Source of the DNA: Quillaja saponaria
Taxonomy: Eukaryota; Streptophyta; Magnoliopsida; Fabales; Quillajaceae
DNA: 64,000 bases
Direction: 5' to 3'
Assembly: GCA_029379385.1 (NCBI GenBank)
Contig: CM055607.1
Location: 8,122,001-8,186,000 of the forward strand
Under the pieces are notes generated by a model. That model did no database searches. It was not told the DNA's origin and saw only the letters and a list, made by a program, of their open reading frames with translations. Positions within the stretch are counted from its first letter, which is position 1. Each line of letters opens with the position of its first letter. Position numbers and translations under genes: made by a program. Of the stretch, positions 26,316-35,248 are shown piece after piece.

Positions 26316-26816
26316 ATGCCGCCAAAGTTCGACCCGTCTCAAGTGGTTGACGTTTTCGTACGAGTCACCGGCGGTGAGGTTGGAGCTGCGAGTTCACTCG
26401 CCCCGAAGATCGGTCCTCTCGGTCTTTCCCCAAAGAAGATCGGAGAAGACATTGCCAAGGAGACCGCTAAGGACTGGAAGGGTCTTCGAGTCACTGTCAA
26501 GCTCACTGTCCAGAATCGCCAGGCTAAGGTTTCTGTTGTTCCCTCCGCCGCTGCTTTGGTCATCAAGGCTCTCAAGGAGCCCGAGAGAGATCGTAAGAAG
26601 ACTAAGAATATCAAGCACAATGGCAACATATCGCTCGATGATGTGATCGAGATTGCCAAGGTCATGAGTCCCAGGTCCATGGCCAAGGATTTGAGTGGGA
26701 CTGTGAAGGAGATTCTTGGAACCTGTGTTTCTGTTGGGTGCACTGTCGATGGCAAGGACCCCAAGGATTTGCAACAGGAGATTGCTGATGGGGACGTCGA
26801 GATTCCTCTGGAATGA
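26316..26816 (+). CDS. RPL12: 60S ribosomal protein L12 (uL11), intronless
   Basis: A single uninterrupted frame of 166 residues, the usual length for eukaryotic L12. The protein sits at the base of the ribosomal stalk, binds the GTPase-associated region of 25S rRNA and helps recruit elongation factors. It starts [20 protein letters not shown]. Family marks are [18 protein letters not shown] (the Pro-rich hinge), [33 protein letters not shown] and the C-terminal [19 protein letters not shown]. Codons are noticeably GC-richer than the flanks, as expected for a highly expressed gene. It carries its own telo-box promoter and lies 0.6 kb downstream of DCP2 on the same strand. Long frames on the opposite strand and in other frames are shadows. 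A broken tandem copy is at 30431. Confidence 0.97.
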   Translation: MPPKFDPSQVVDVFVRVTGGEVGAASSLAPKIGPLGLSPKKIGEDIAKETAKDWKGLRVTVKLTVQNRQAKVSVVPSAAALVIKALKEPERDRKKTKNIKHNGNISLDDVIEIAKVMSPRSMAKDLSGTVKEILGTCVSVGCTVDGKDPKDLQQEIADGDVEIPLE

Positions 26817-28303
26817 AAGGTTTCGCGCTGTATTCTCTTTCTCACTCCCCCAACGTTCAATTATAAATGTGGTTTTTTTTTATTTAGAAAATGGCGGTTT
26901 CAATTGCAAGACCTGAAATTAGTTGAATTTGTATGTTTAATTTTATGAGCTTTGGTTACTCAGTATGAGAATTTTGGATGACTTTAGTTCTGTTTTCACT
27001 TTATGAATTCCTTGTTTTGTGTTTCTTATTTCTGCAGTAGTAGTTTTCTTCGTGTAATGTGCTTTATTTCTCCATACAGCACTATTACATGAAACACTTC
27101 ATTAAGAATTATAGTGTGTCTAGTTCCATAGCTTAATAAGAGTTATTGAACATGTGATTAGTGAAATCGCTAATGGTGGACCATACATTTGTGCATTCAA
27201 TGCTCAACCTGGTTATAACTTTTGGTCAATTTCATACTTGTAATGCCTGCCTGGCATAAATGACATTCTAGTTCATTGGTCGTTGCAATGTTGGAAGACC
27301 ATTATTTCATTTTATTTAACTTATTGCACTGTCTATTATGATTATATACTCTGCCACCATCTGAATAAAAGGACTTTATAAGCATTGGTTTAGTATGAGA
27401 AATAAAATTGTAGAATTATTATCATATAATACAGGCTTATGATAAGTCAAATGTGAAGACTTATAGAATTTGTCGATTAGTTGCCTTTGTAATGCATATC
27501 TATTGTTTATCGTATTCGTCTTAGAATTGCGTACATTCATGCTTGGTAAATCTTTGACTAAATATTCGGGCATTCAGGTAGTCTCTTGCTTCCTACATGG
27601 GAATCTTTTGTTCGTATTGAAGTTCTTGACCTCAACTTTTCTCTTTCTTTGTGTGGCATTCTTTGATTATGTTGGAGATTGAGTCAAGGAGCTGATTTTT
27701 GTGATGGTGGTGTATTTTATCAAATTATTTGAAGTAGGGTTGAAGGGCCTTATTTACTGTTGGAACGATGTTCATTAGGAAAAAGTTACTGGTTTTTCTT
27801 CTATGTGGAGAATGAGATCATTTTCATTTGGGAAAAGAATTGCTAAAGAGGGTACAGGGAGTGATGATATCTCTTGCTTGGTTGCATCTATAATAACTTT
27901 TGAGATTTTAATCATTTGCATGTGCAAAATGTAGGTATTGGACCTTGTGTAAATTCAAAATGTGGATATTGTTACATCCATATTAATAATATATGAATGA
28001 AAGAATAATAATTAATAAAAATTCGACTGCAAAATTTAAGGGAAGTTGACCTCCAAGACTGAAGAAAATTGACATTATCATGCAAAAATGGCTTGTTGGA
28101 TGGCTTAGCTGTCGGTGATGATAGTGGAAAATGAAAACGGAGATAAAGGAAAAAAGAGTTTTACTGATGTGGATTTGTTTTCAGTAGAATACAAGATCAA
28201 CTGATGTTTGTTCAGAATTATACTTGAATAAGTCTGCATTATTCAATGAAGTTGTAGTTCTCTCACCAGTTATTATTAAATGCTCTTGTTCATGTCTCAA
28301 TAC
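26817..28303. other. RPL12 3' flank, left copy
   Basis: Contains the probable RPL12 3' UTR and about 1.4 kb of flank duplicated at 30,935-32,371. No coding frame is conserved between the two copies, which argues against another gene here. Confidence 0.6.
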
Positions 28304-28311
28304 TTATCATT
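28304..28311. repeat. Left target-site duplication of the hAT-like element
   Basis: TTATCATT, identical to 29576-29583 and present once at the empty paralogous site 32372-32379. Confidence 0.85.
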
Positions 28312-29575
28312 CTCTAAAGCACCGATACTTCAGATTGGGGGTCGTATCCGTGTCGAGTACGTATCTGACACGGATACGGCCCCGATACGCTGGGATACGT
28401 ATCAGATTCGTATCCATAATTACTTTTTTTTTTTTTAAAAAAAAAAAAATTAGATACGGCTCGGATACGGCTTGACACGGCTTGGATACGGCTTGACACG
28501 GCTCGGATACGCCTAGAAACGGCTCGGATACTGCGGGACACGGCTCGGATACGGCTGGAAACGGCTCGGATACTGCGGGACACGGCTTGGATACGGCTCG
28601 GATACGGCGCCATGTTTTTGGCTAACACCAAAACATTGCATTTTGTTCATTTTTACTTCTTTTCTTCATGAATTCCTATCCTTTGTGACTTCTGTTCTCC
28701 ATTAACAATTGTCAATTCACCGGATTAGTATCGTTGAAGCAGCTTTTGATTCGCCGTTCTTGGGTTTGAAGCTTCTTCTGATTTTCAAACTGTTCTTCAT
28801 CTTCATTGCTATTCGAAGCTTCAAAATTCTCAGGTTATTCATCTTCTCCATAGCCTGTGACAGTCCAATTCACAACAATCACTATTGAGGCCTCCAAAGC
28901 TTCCTTCCTAGTGAGTAATCCTCCACTTTTATCTCCCTCTCTCACTTCCCCTACTCTTTGTCTGAAAAATAGTGTTATGGACTTCTCATTGGCACTGATC
29001 CAAAATGTGTGTGTTGTTGGCTCCGAAGTTTGCTGTTGTTAGCTCTTTTAAGGTTTATGAGAATTGATGTGCATTGTTTATTGTTTCTTTTATTCCATAT
29101 GAGCTTATGAAGTTATTCTCCTTGTGTTCTAGTCTAGGTTTGTTTCCTTTGTTGCTTTTGTATAAGCTTTTAGAAAGTTTGCATTTGTGAGAATATATGA
29201 TGGAGTTTTGCATTGAATCCATTACTGTTGTATAAATTTTTTTGATTCTTTTTTTTTTTTTTTTTTTGGATTTTATTTTAATTTTAATTAGAGAAAAATT
29301 TAATGTAATGAATTATATTTGTTGGACCAGTATGTTATGAATTGTACTTGTTTGATAACTACTATATGCTGAATTTGCTCAATTTATGCTTTTTAGATAA
29401 TTGTATGTTATGAATTACCACTTCATGTTATAAATTATATATATATAATTTAATTTAAAATTATTTAATTAAACGTATTCTTAACGTATCGTATCCTTGT
29501 TTTTAAGAAATTGGTGTATTCCCGTGTCGGATACGTATCGTATCGGATTCTCGTATCCGTATCCGTGCTTCATAG
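28312..29575. mobile_element. Non-autonomous hAT-like DNA transposon, 1,264 bp
   Basis: The element is bounded by an 8-bp direct repeat TTATCATT (28304-28311 and 29576-29583). Its ends form an imperfect inverted repeat: CTCTAAAGCACCGATAC on the left matches the reverse complement of GTATCCGTGCTTCATAG on the right at 14 of 17 positions. Subterminal regions are crowded with GATACG/CGTATC motifs in both orientations, including a tandem array at about 28453-28609. An 8-bp target duplication, short inverted ends and subterminal repeats are hallmarks of hAT elements. The tandem-duplicated locus on the right has a single TTATCATT (32372-32379) with no insert. No transposase-like frame is present, so it is non-autonomous. 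The superfamily call is inferred from end structure. Confidence 0.82.
28453..28609. repeat. Subterminal tandem array of CGGATACGGCT-like units
   Basis: More than ten variants of an 11-13 base unit (CGGCTCGGATA, CGGCTTGACA, CGGCTGGAAA) follow one another directly with no unique spacers. In hAT-like elements such motifs are often transposase-binding sites; that role is inferred here. A T run followed by an A run (about 28424-28449) precedes the array and could form a hairpin. Confidence 0.8.
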
Positions 29576-29583
29576 TTATCATT
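29576..29583. repeat. Right target-site duplication of the hAT-like element
   Basis: TTATCATT directly after the right inverted end; the following bases GAATTTTTTTGT continue the duplicated locus as in the empty copy. Confidence 0.85.
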
Positions 29584-29926
29584 GAATTTTTTTGTGCCTT
29601 TGAAATTACAATCAGAAATTGTTGTGATGGAGTTCTACAAAGTTCTGCATATGGCTAATAACGTCTTCTAAAGCCTAAAAAGTTCCGAAGGTTGAGAAAC
29701 TATCAAAAGGAAATGGTGATTGTGTAAGGAGAAATGTTTAGGCTAGCTAGGCACACAAAAAGAGTACTTATAAACAAAAAAAAAGAAAAAGTCTAGAGAT
29801 TGCAGACTTGTATATGACATACGTCACATTAACTATGGGTTTCATGGCCAGATATCACACATGTAGGATTGTTCTCATTTTTTATGTGTATGATTTTTAT
29901 CTTTTTGTTTATAAGAATTTTTTTCT

Positions 29927-32716
29927 TGTATATCATGTGCGTCCAGTTCCCTGACTGCGTTATATGTACATTCTTTTGTGTCAAACAAGTCTCCTTTCTT
30001 TACTTTCTATCATCTGCTGAACTTTTGATTTAGTTATTTGTAAAAATTAGCCTTTACACTTTTTAACTCATCTGGAATTTGAATTATAAATAGCATTGGG
30101 ATTACTTGTATTTAATTATGCATTTTTATGAGTATGGTAGTTGACATTGAATAACTAAAAAAATGAATACTTCAATGATGTTGAGTAATATTAGTAGCAT
30201 TTAATTATTTTATCAAGAAAACATAAAATAAAAAATAAAAAAATTAGAAGAAAAAGCCTATGTAGTTAATTTTTTTTTTTTGAATTTATTAACTTTTTAT
30301 TTCTCACCTTCCTAACCAAAACTAAAAACCCTAGCTTTACGTTTACAAACCCTCATCTAAAAAACCCTTTCCCATCCATTATTTTCTCACTTGTTGGTAG
30401 AGCTGCCCTAAATTAGCTCTTACCATAAACATGCCGCCAAAGTTCGACCCATCTCCAGTGGTTGACGTTTTCGTACGAGTCACCGGCGGTGAGGTTGGAG
30501 CTGCGAGTTCACTCTCCCCGAAGATCAGTCCTCTCAGTCTTTCCCCAAAGAAGATCGGAGAAGACATTGCCAAGGAGACCGCTAAGGACTGGAAGGGTCT
30601 TCGAGTCACTGTCAAGCTCACTATCTAGAATTGCCAAGCTAAGGTTTCTGTTGTTCCCTCCCGCCGCTATTTTGGTCATCAAGGCTCTCAAGGAGCCCGA
30701 GAAGAGATCATATGAAGACTAAGAATATCAAGCACAATGGCAACATATCGCTCGATGATGTGATCGAGATTGCCAAGGTCATGAGTCCCAGGTCCATGGC
30801 CAAGGATTTGAGTGGGACTGTGAAGGAGATTCTTGGAGCCTGTGTTTCTGTTGGGTGCACTGTCGATGGCAAGGACCCCAAGGATTTGCAACAGAAGATT
30901 GCTGATAAGGGACGTCGAGATTCCTCTGGATTGAAAGGTTTCGCGCTTGTATTCTCTTTCTCACTCCCCCAACGTTCAATTATAAATGTGGTTTTTTTAT
31001 TTAGAAAATGGCAGGTTTCAATTGAATTTGTATGTTTAATTTTATGAGTTTTGATTACTCAGTATGAGAATTTTGGATGACTTTAGTTCTGTTTTCACTT
31101 TATGAATCCATTGTTTTGTGTTTCTTATTTCTGCAGTAGTAGTTTTCTTCGTGTAATGTGCTTTATTTCTTCATACAGCACAATTATATGAAACACTTCA
31201 TTAAGAATTATAGTGTGTCTAGTTCCACAGCTTAATAAGAGTTATTGATCATGTGATTAGTGAAATCGCTAATGGTGGACCATACATTTGTGCATTCAAT
31301 GCTCAACCTGGTTATAACTTTTGGGCAATTTCATACTTGTAATGCCTGCCTGGCATAAATGACATTCTAGTTCATTGGTCGTTGCAATGTTGGAAGACCA
31401 TTATTTCATTTTATTTAACTTATTGCACTGTCTATTATGATTATATACTCTGCCACCATCTGAATAAAAGGACTTTATAAGCATTGGTTTAGTATGAGAA
31501 ATAAAATTGTAGAATTATTATCATATAATACAGGCTTATAATAAGTCAAATGTGAAGACTTATAGAATTTGTTGATTAGATTGCCTTTGTATTGCATCTT
31601 AGAATTGCGTACATTTGAGCTTGGTAAATCTTTGACTAAATATTCGGGCATTCAGGTAGTCTCTTGCTTACTACATGGGAATTATTGAAGTTCTTGACCT
31701 CAACCTTTTCTCTTTCTTTGTGTGGCATTCTTTGATTATGTTGGAGATTGAGTCAAGGAGCCCGATTTTTGTGCATGGTGGTGTATTTTATCAAATTATT
31801 TGAAGTAGGGTTGAAGGGCCTTATTTACTGTTGGAACGATGTTCATTAGGAAAAAGTTACTGGTTTTTCTTCTATGTGGAGAATGAGATCATTTTCATTT
31901 GGGAAAAGAATTGCTAAAGAGGGTACAGGGAGTGATGATATCTCTTGCTTGGTTGCATCTATAATAACTTTTGAGATTTGAAACATTTGCATGTGCAAAA
32001 TGTAGGTATTGGACCTTGTGTAAATTCAAAATGTGGATATTGTTACATCCATATAATAAAATATGAATGAAAGAATAATAATTAATATAAAATTTGACTG
32101 TAAAATTTAAGGGAAGTTGACCTCCAAGACTGAAGAAAATTGACATTATCATGCAAAAATGGCTTGTTGGATGGCTTAGCTGTCCGCGATGATAGTGGAA
32201 AATGAAAACGGAGATAAAGGAAAAAAAGAGTTCTGTATGTGGATTTGTTTTCAGTAGAATACGATCGACTGATGGTTGTTTAGAATTATACTTGAATAAG
32301 TCTGCATTATTCAGTGAAGTTGTAGTTCTCTCACCAGTTATTATTAAATGCTCTTGTTCATGTCTCAATACTTATCATTGAATTTTTTTGTCCCTTTGAA
32401 ATTACAATCAGAAATTGTTGTGATGGAGTTCTACAAAGTTCTGCATGTGGCTAATAACGTCTTCTAAAGCCTAAAAAGTTCAGAAGTTTGAGAAACTATC
32501 AAAAGGAAATGGTAATTGTGTAAGGATAAATGTTTAGGCTAGCTAGGCACACAAAGAGTACTTATAAACCAAAAAAAAAAAAGTCAAGAGATTGCAGACT
32601 TGTATATGACAAACGTCACGTTAACCATGAGTTTCATGGCCAGGTATCACACATGTAGGATTGTTCTCATTTTTTATGTGTATAATTTTTATCTTTTTTT
32701 TATAAGAATTTTTTCT
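29927..32716. repeat. Tandem duplication, right copy
   Basis: About 2,790 bases colinear with 25805-29926 minus the transposon. At the internal junction the end of the left copy (ATAAGAA then a T run, CT) runs straight into TGTATATCATG, the start of the right copy. Similarity stops after 32716. Differences are scattered substitutions and small indels, in coding and flanking DNA alike. Confidence 0.9.
30431..30934 (+). pseudogene. RPL12 pseudogene in the right duplicate
   Basis: Derived from a copy of the intact RPL12 at 26316 and colinear with it. The first 65 codons are open, with several substitutions (for example GPLGLSPKK has become SPLSLSPKK). Then CAG has changed to a TAG stop at 30626-30628. 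An extra C near 30660 shifts the frame (CCTCCGCC in the intact copy is CCTCCCGCC here). Further small insertions occur near 30702-30716 and 30905. The normal stop region reads TTGAAAG instead of ATGAAAG, so even the original terminator is altered. It keeps the telo-box promoter and flanks, so it may still be transcribed but cannot make L12. Duplicated non-coding flanks show it arose by DNA duplication, not retroposition. Confidence 0.93.
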
Positions 32717-32979
32717 GTGTTAATTGTTGATGTGTTAGTTATATTGCGTTACTTGGTGATGGTAATGGGATGTCTGTTGTTTTGGATCTTTGTAAATGAT
32801 TTATTACTTTTCATTTTTCACTGGGATGAATCTTTTTTGTACACGTCTGACTGCTGAATTTTAGTAGTTTTTTCAAAAACTCATTTTCTTTCTTGGATTG
32901 AGAGACCTTTCGTTGAATTTCCAAAATGTGGATTCACAGTCTACTCCGGCATAACTTAATGTAAGGATTATGGATCAGA

Positions 32980-34289
32980 CACGTGGTGAAGCTTTCAATG
33001 GTTCATGCAATAGTAAGTTCTGTTCTGGCATTGTACAGTGAAGTTCTGGATGCCAAATTAACTTTGTATGTTTCTGGAATGTTGGTTTTAATGGTACTTT
33101 CACTAGGAGTATTACAAGGTGATTTGTGATGTATTGTTATGGTTATTGTTTTTGTGCTGGCAACAAGATTGTTCAAGTAATAGAGAATTTCTGATTGTAT
33201 AATCTTTCATATTTCTTCTAAGTAAAGTTGTTCTTCTATGGTTAAAGATATGGCCTGACTTAGTTGACCCTACCATAGAAGAACAACTTGTGTCAGTCAA
33301 AGAAAGCAGTGACCGACCACATTGTATTCCCAGCAAATACACGATGAAACCGTGAACGTGAATAATATGATGGACAAGGAAGTGATGGGATATGTCTGGA
33401 CACGTGGCAACATCACAGCGGGGAATGTCCTCTGTTCCTCCTAATTTTATGGAAAAAGATAGAGAGTAGACGAGAGATTTCGGCTGTGAAGTGTGTAGTC
33501 GGCGACTTGAATGATTATAAACTTTTTTAGTTTTTCTAACGAGGGATTTGAGTAAATTTTTTAGAAATACCAATTTTTTCGAAAATGACAATAATGGAAT
33601 GTACTTTTGAAAATGATATTATATTACTCAGCTAGCTATTTGGATAATTGCTCCGATAGAATTTGGAATACAGAATTTAAACCGATAACTTAATGCTTTG
33701 ACAATAAAATACAACTCTGTAAGCCAATTATTGGGGTAGGCCCCATTAATTCAACATAATCATTACCAAATTAGTGCATGCAGCATGCGCTGCGCTGCCT
33801 TATCTTTTCAGAATATACCAAGACGTGAAAACCAAAAATGGAAAAGAAAAGGAAAGGAGCACACTCCAACTCTGATTAGGAATCTCTGTTTTTTTTTTTT
33901 TTTTTTTTTTTTATAAAAAGGGAATCTCATTTTAAACAAAGCCTTATATTCCAGGTTGTTGCTATTTGCAAATTTTTTTAATATATAGTGGATATAATGA
34001 GAGATGCTCTCAAAGAGTGGGTTTCTTTTATTGTAAATTTATGTTTAAATAAATTCGCATAAAAATAAAAATGAAAAGAGCGGTATTTAATAATCTTGCA
34101 TCCCTTATACAACAGGGAAAACAGTAAACTTTTCAGTGGGTCCCACAATATCACTGGCCCACAAGCCTGCCTTTAACGTTCATGTCCGAACCGCCAAGGC
34201 ATTTAGGGATCACATTTTCTCGCCACGTGTGTTTTAGAGAAACTAAAGTCTGTTATTTTGATAACTGGCTCAGGTTCTTCCACGTGTCC
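32980..34289. promoter_or_regulatory. Cluster of four G-box/ABRE-like sites upstream of PIP2
   Basis: CACGTGG at 32980-32986, CACGTGGC at 33401-33408, CCACGTGT at 34223-34230 and CCACGTGTCC at 34280-34289. These cores are bound by bZIP and bHLH factors, including ABA-response factors. They lie 1.0-2.3 kb before the PIP2 ATG; any control of PIP2 is inference. Confidence 0.4.
33225..33289. repeat. 18-bp perfect inverted repeat with 29-base loop
   Basis: AAGTTGTTCTTCTATGGT at 33225-33242 is the exact reverse complement of ACCATAGAAGAACAACTT at 33272-33289. A transcript would form a stable hairpin. It is not followed by a U-run typical of a terminator and is not part of a recognised gene. Confidence 0.85.
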
Positions 34290-35114
34290 ATTTCGATAAG
34301 CCCTCGTGACGGATTGCCAAAAAAGACCGTTGGTATCATAGGGAGCCAATCAGATGACAACACGTTTCAAGGCCTCTAAACTAGCTGGACACAGTTGTAC
34401 TTAGAGTAATTAGTGATAGTCCATAAATTGCGTTGTACATGCTCCTCATCCGTCTTTGACCCGCAATTTGAAGTAGAGTTTGGGTTTAGCCTGTAGTCCA
34501 GTATTTGCCTACACTGCCAGACCACTGGGTTTTCCTATGGTTTCAATTGAGTTAAATCATTAAAATATTAATAAAGATTAATTCCAAAACAAAGGATTAA
34601 ATTTTATTACAGTTTCAACTACCTGTGTATCAAATAGATGATTCTATTTTTTAATTTCTTTTTGATAAATCAAAAATAAATTAATATATATGCACATAAA
34701 TTGAAATATATATCACTGTTTTACTAAAAAAAGATTTAATAGTTTAATTTGATAGTTGAGACACAACACTCTTTTTTTTTTTTTTTTTTTTTTTTGTACT
34801 CTAATCAATAATGTGGTCAAGTCGTCAAATTAGTTTGTGATCAAGAAAATTCGTGACTGATTTGTGAGAAAATTTATTTTACTTCTAATGTCTAATCATA
34901 CAAGAAAAAGTCACTTTTTCTTCGTTTGAAAATAATGCAAGAAAAGAAAGAACACAAAAATAGAAGACAGAAATGAAAGTGCGAGTCATGAGTGGGGGAG
35001 GTAGTGTGGTCAAGTCGGTGAAAGCGTAATGAACCAAAAAGTAGTGCTATGTATTCCCCTTAGACCCTACTTAAATTGCAGTAATCAATTCTTCTTCACC
35101 ATCTTCAATTCTTC

Positions 35115-35248
35115 ACCATATATACCCCTCAATCCTTCTCACATTCCCACAATCCAAAACCAAAAGCCTTTTTGCTTCTTTGCTTTCTTTCTGTATTCCT
35201 TCTTAGTTTGATTTTTTTTTTTTCTGTGAGTTTGTGTTAAGAACACAC
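35115..35248 (+). promoter_or_regulatory. PIP2 core promoter and 5' leader
   Basis: A TATA-like ATATATA at 35118-35124 lies about 125 bases before the ATG, which suggests a transcript start near 35,150 and a short T-rich leader. No upstream ATG is evident between there and the start codon. Confidence 0.5.

Larger units (their letters stand above)
25805..29926. repeat. Tandem duplication, left copy (contains RPL12 and the hAT-like insertion)
   Basis: From TGTATATCATGTGCGTCC at 25805 the sequence recurs nearly base for base from 29927. Shared landmarks are the DCP2 3' flank, the RPL12 promoter, the RPL12 coding region and about 1.5 kb of downstream DNA. Less the insertion and one target repeat (1,272 bases), this copy is about 2,850 bases. 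It begins 107 bases after the DCP2 stop codon, so a piece of the DCP2 3' flank was duplicated too. Confidence 0.92.
32717..34960. other. Intergenic region upstream of the PIP2 aquaporin
   Basis: No supported gene. It contains an 18-bp inverted repeat at 33225-33289, four ACGTG-core G-box-like sites (32980, 33401, 34223, 34280), and long T runs at about 33891-33912 and 34772-34795. The modest minus-strand frame at 33591-33112 crosses the inverted repeat and resembles no family I know. Confidence 0.5.

Noticed and set aside
26339..26860. 173-codon minus-strand frame across RPL12
   Set aside because: It is the antisense shadow of a highly conserved coding region and resembles no protein.
28453..28609. 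CRISPR-like array
   Set aside because: Units are 11-13 bases, directly adjacent, with no unique spacers, in a plant nuclear locus.
28314..28631. 105-codon minus-strand frame with repeated RIRAVS units
   Set aside because: The peptide repeat only mirrors the transposon's tandem DNA array and a poly-A tract; no domain.
30431..31047. Second functional RPL12, or a retroposed copy
   Set aside because: Stop at codon 66 and several indels exclude function; duplicated promoter and flanks without a poly-A tail exclude retroposition.
31895..32368. 157-codon minus-strand frame
   Set aside because: The homologous stretch of the left duplicate does not keep this frame, so it is not under coding constraint.
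33112..33591. 159-codon minus-strand frame
   Set aside because: No recognisable domain, crosses the inverted repeat, and has no promoter or splice context.
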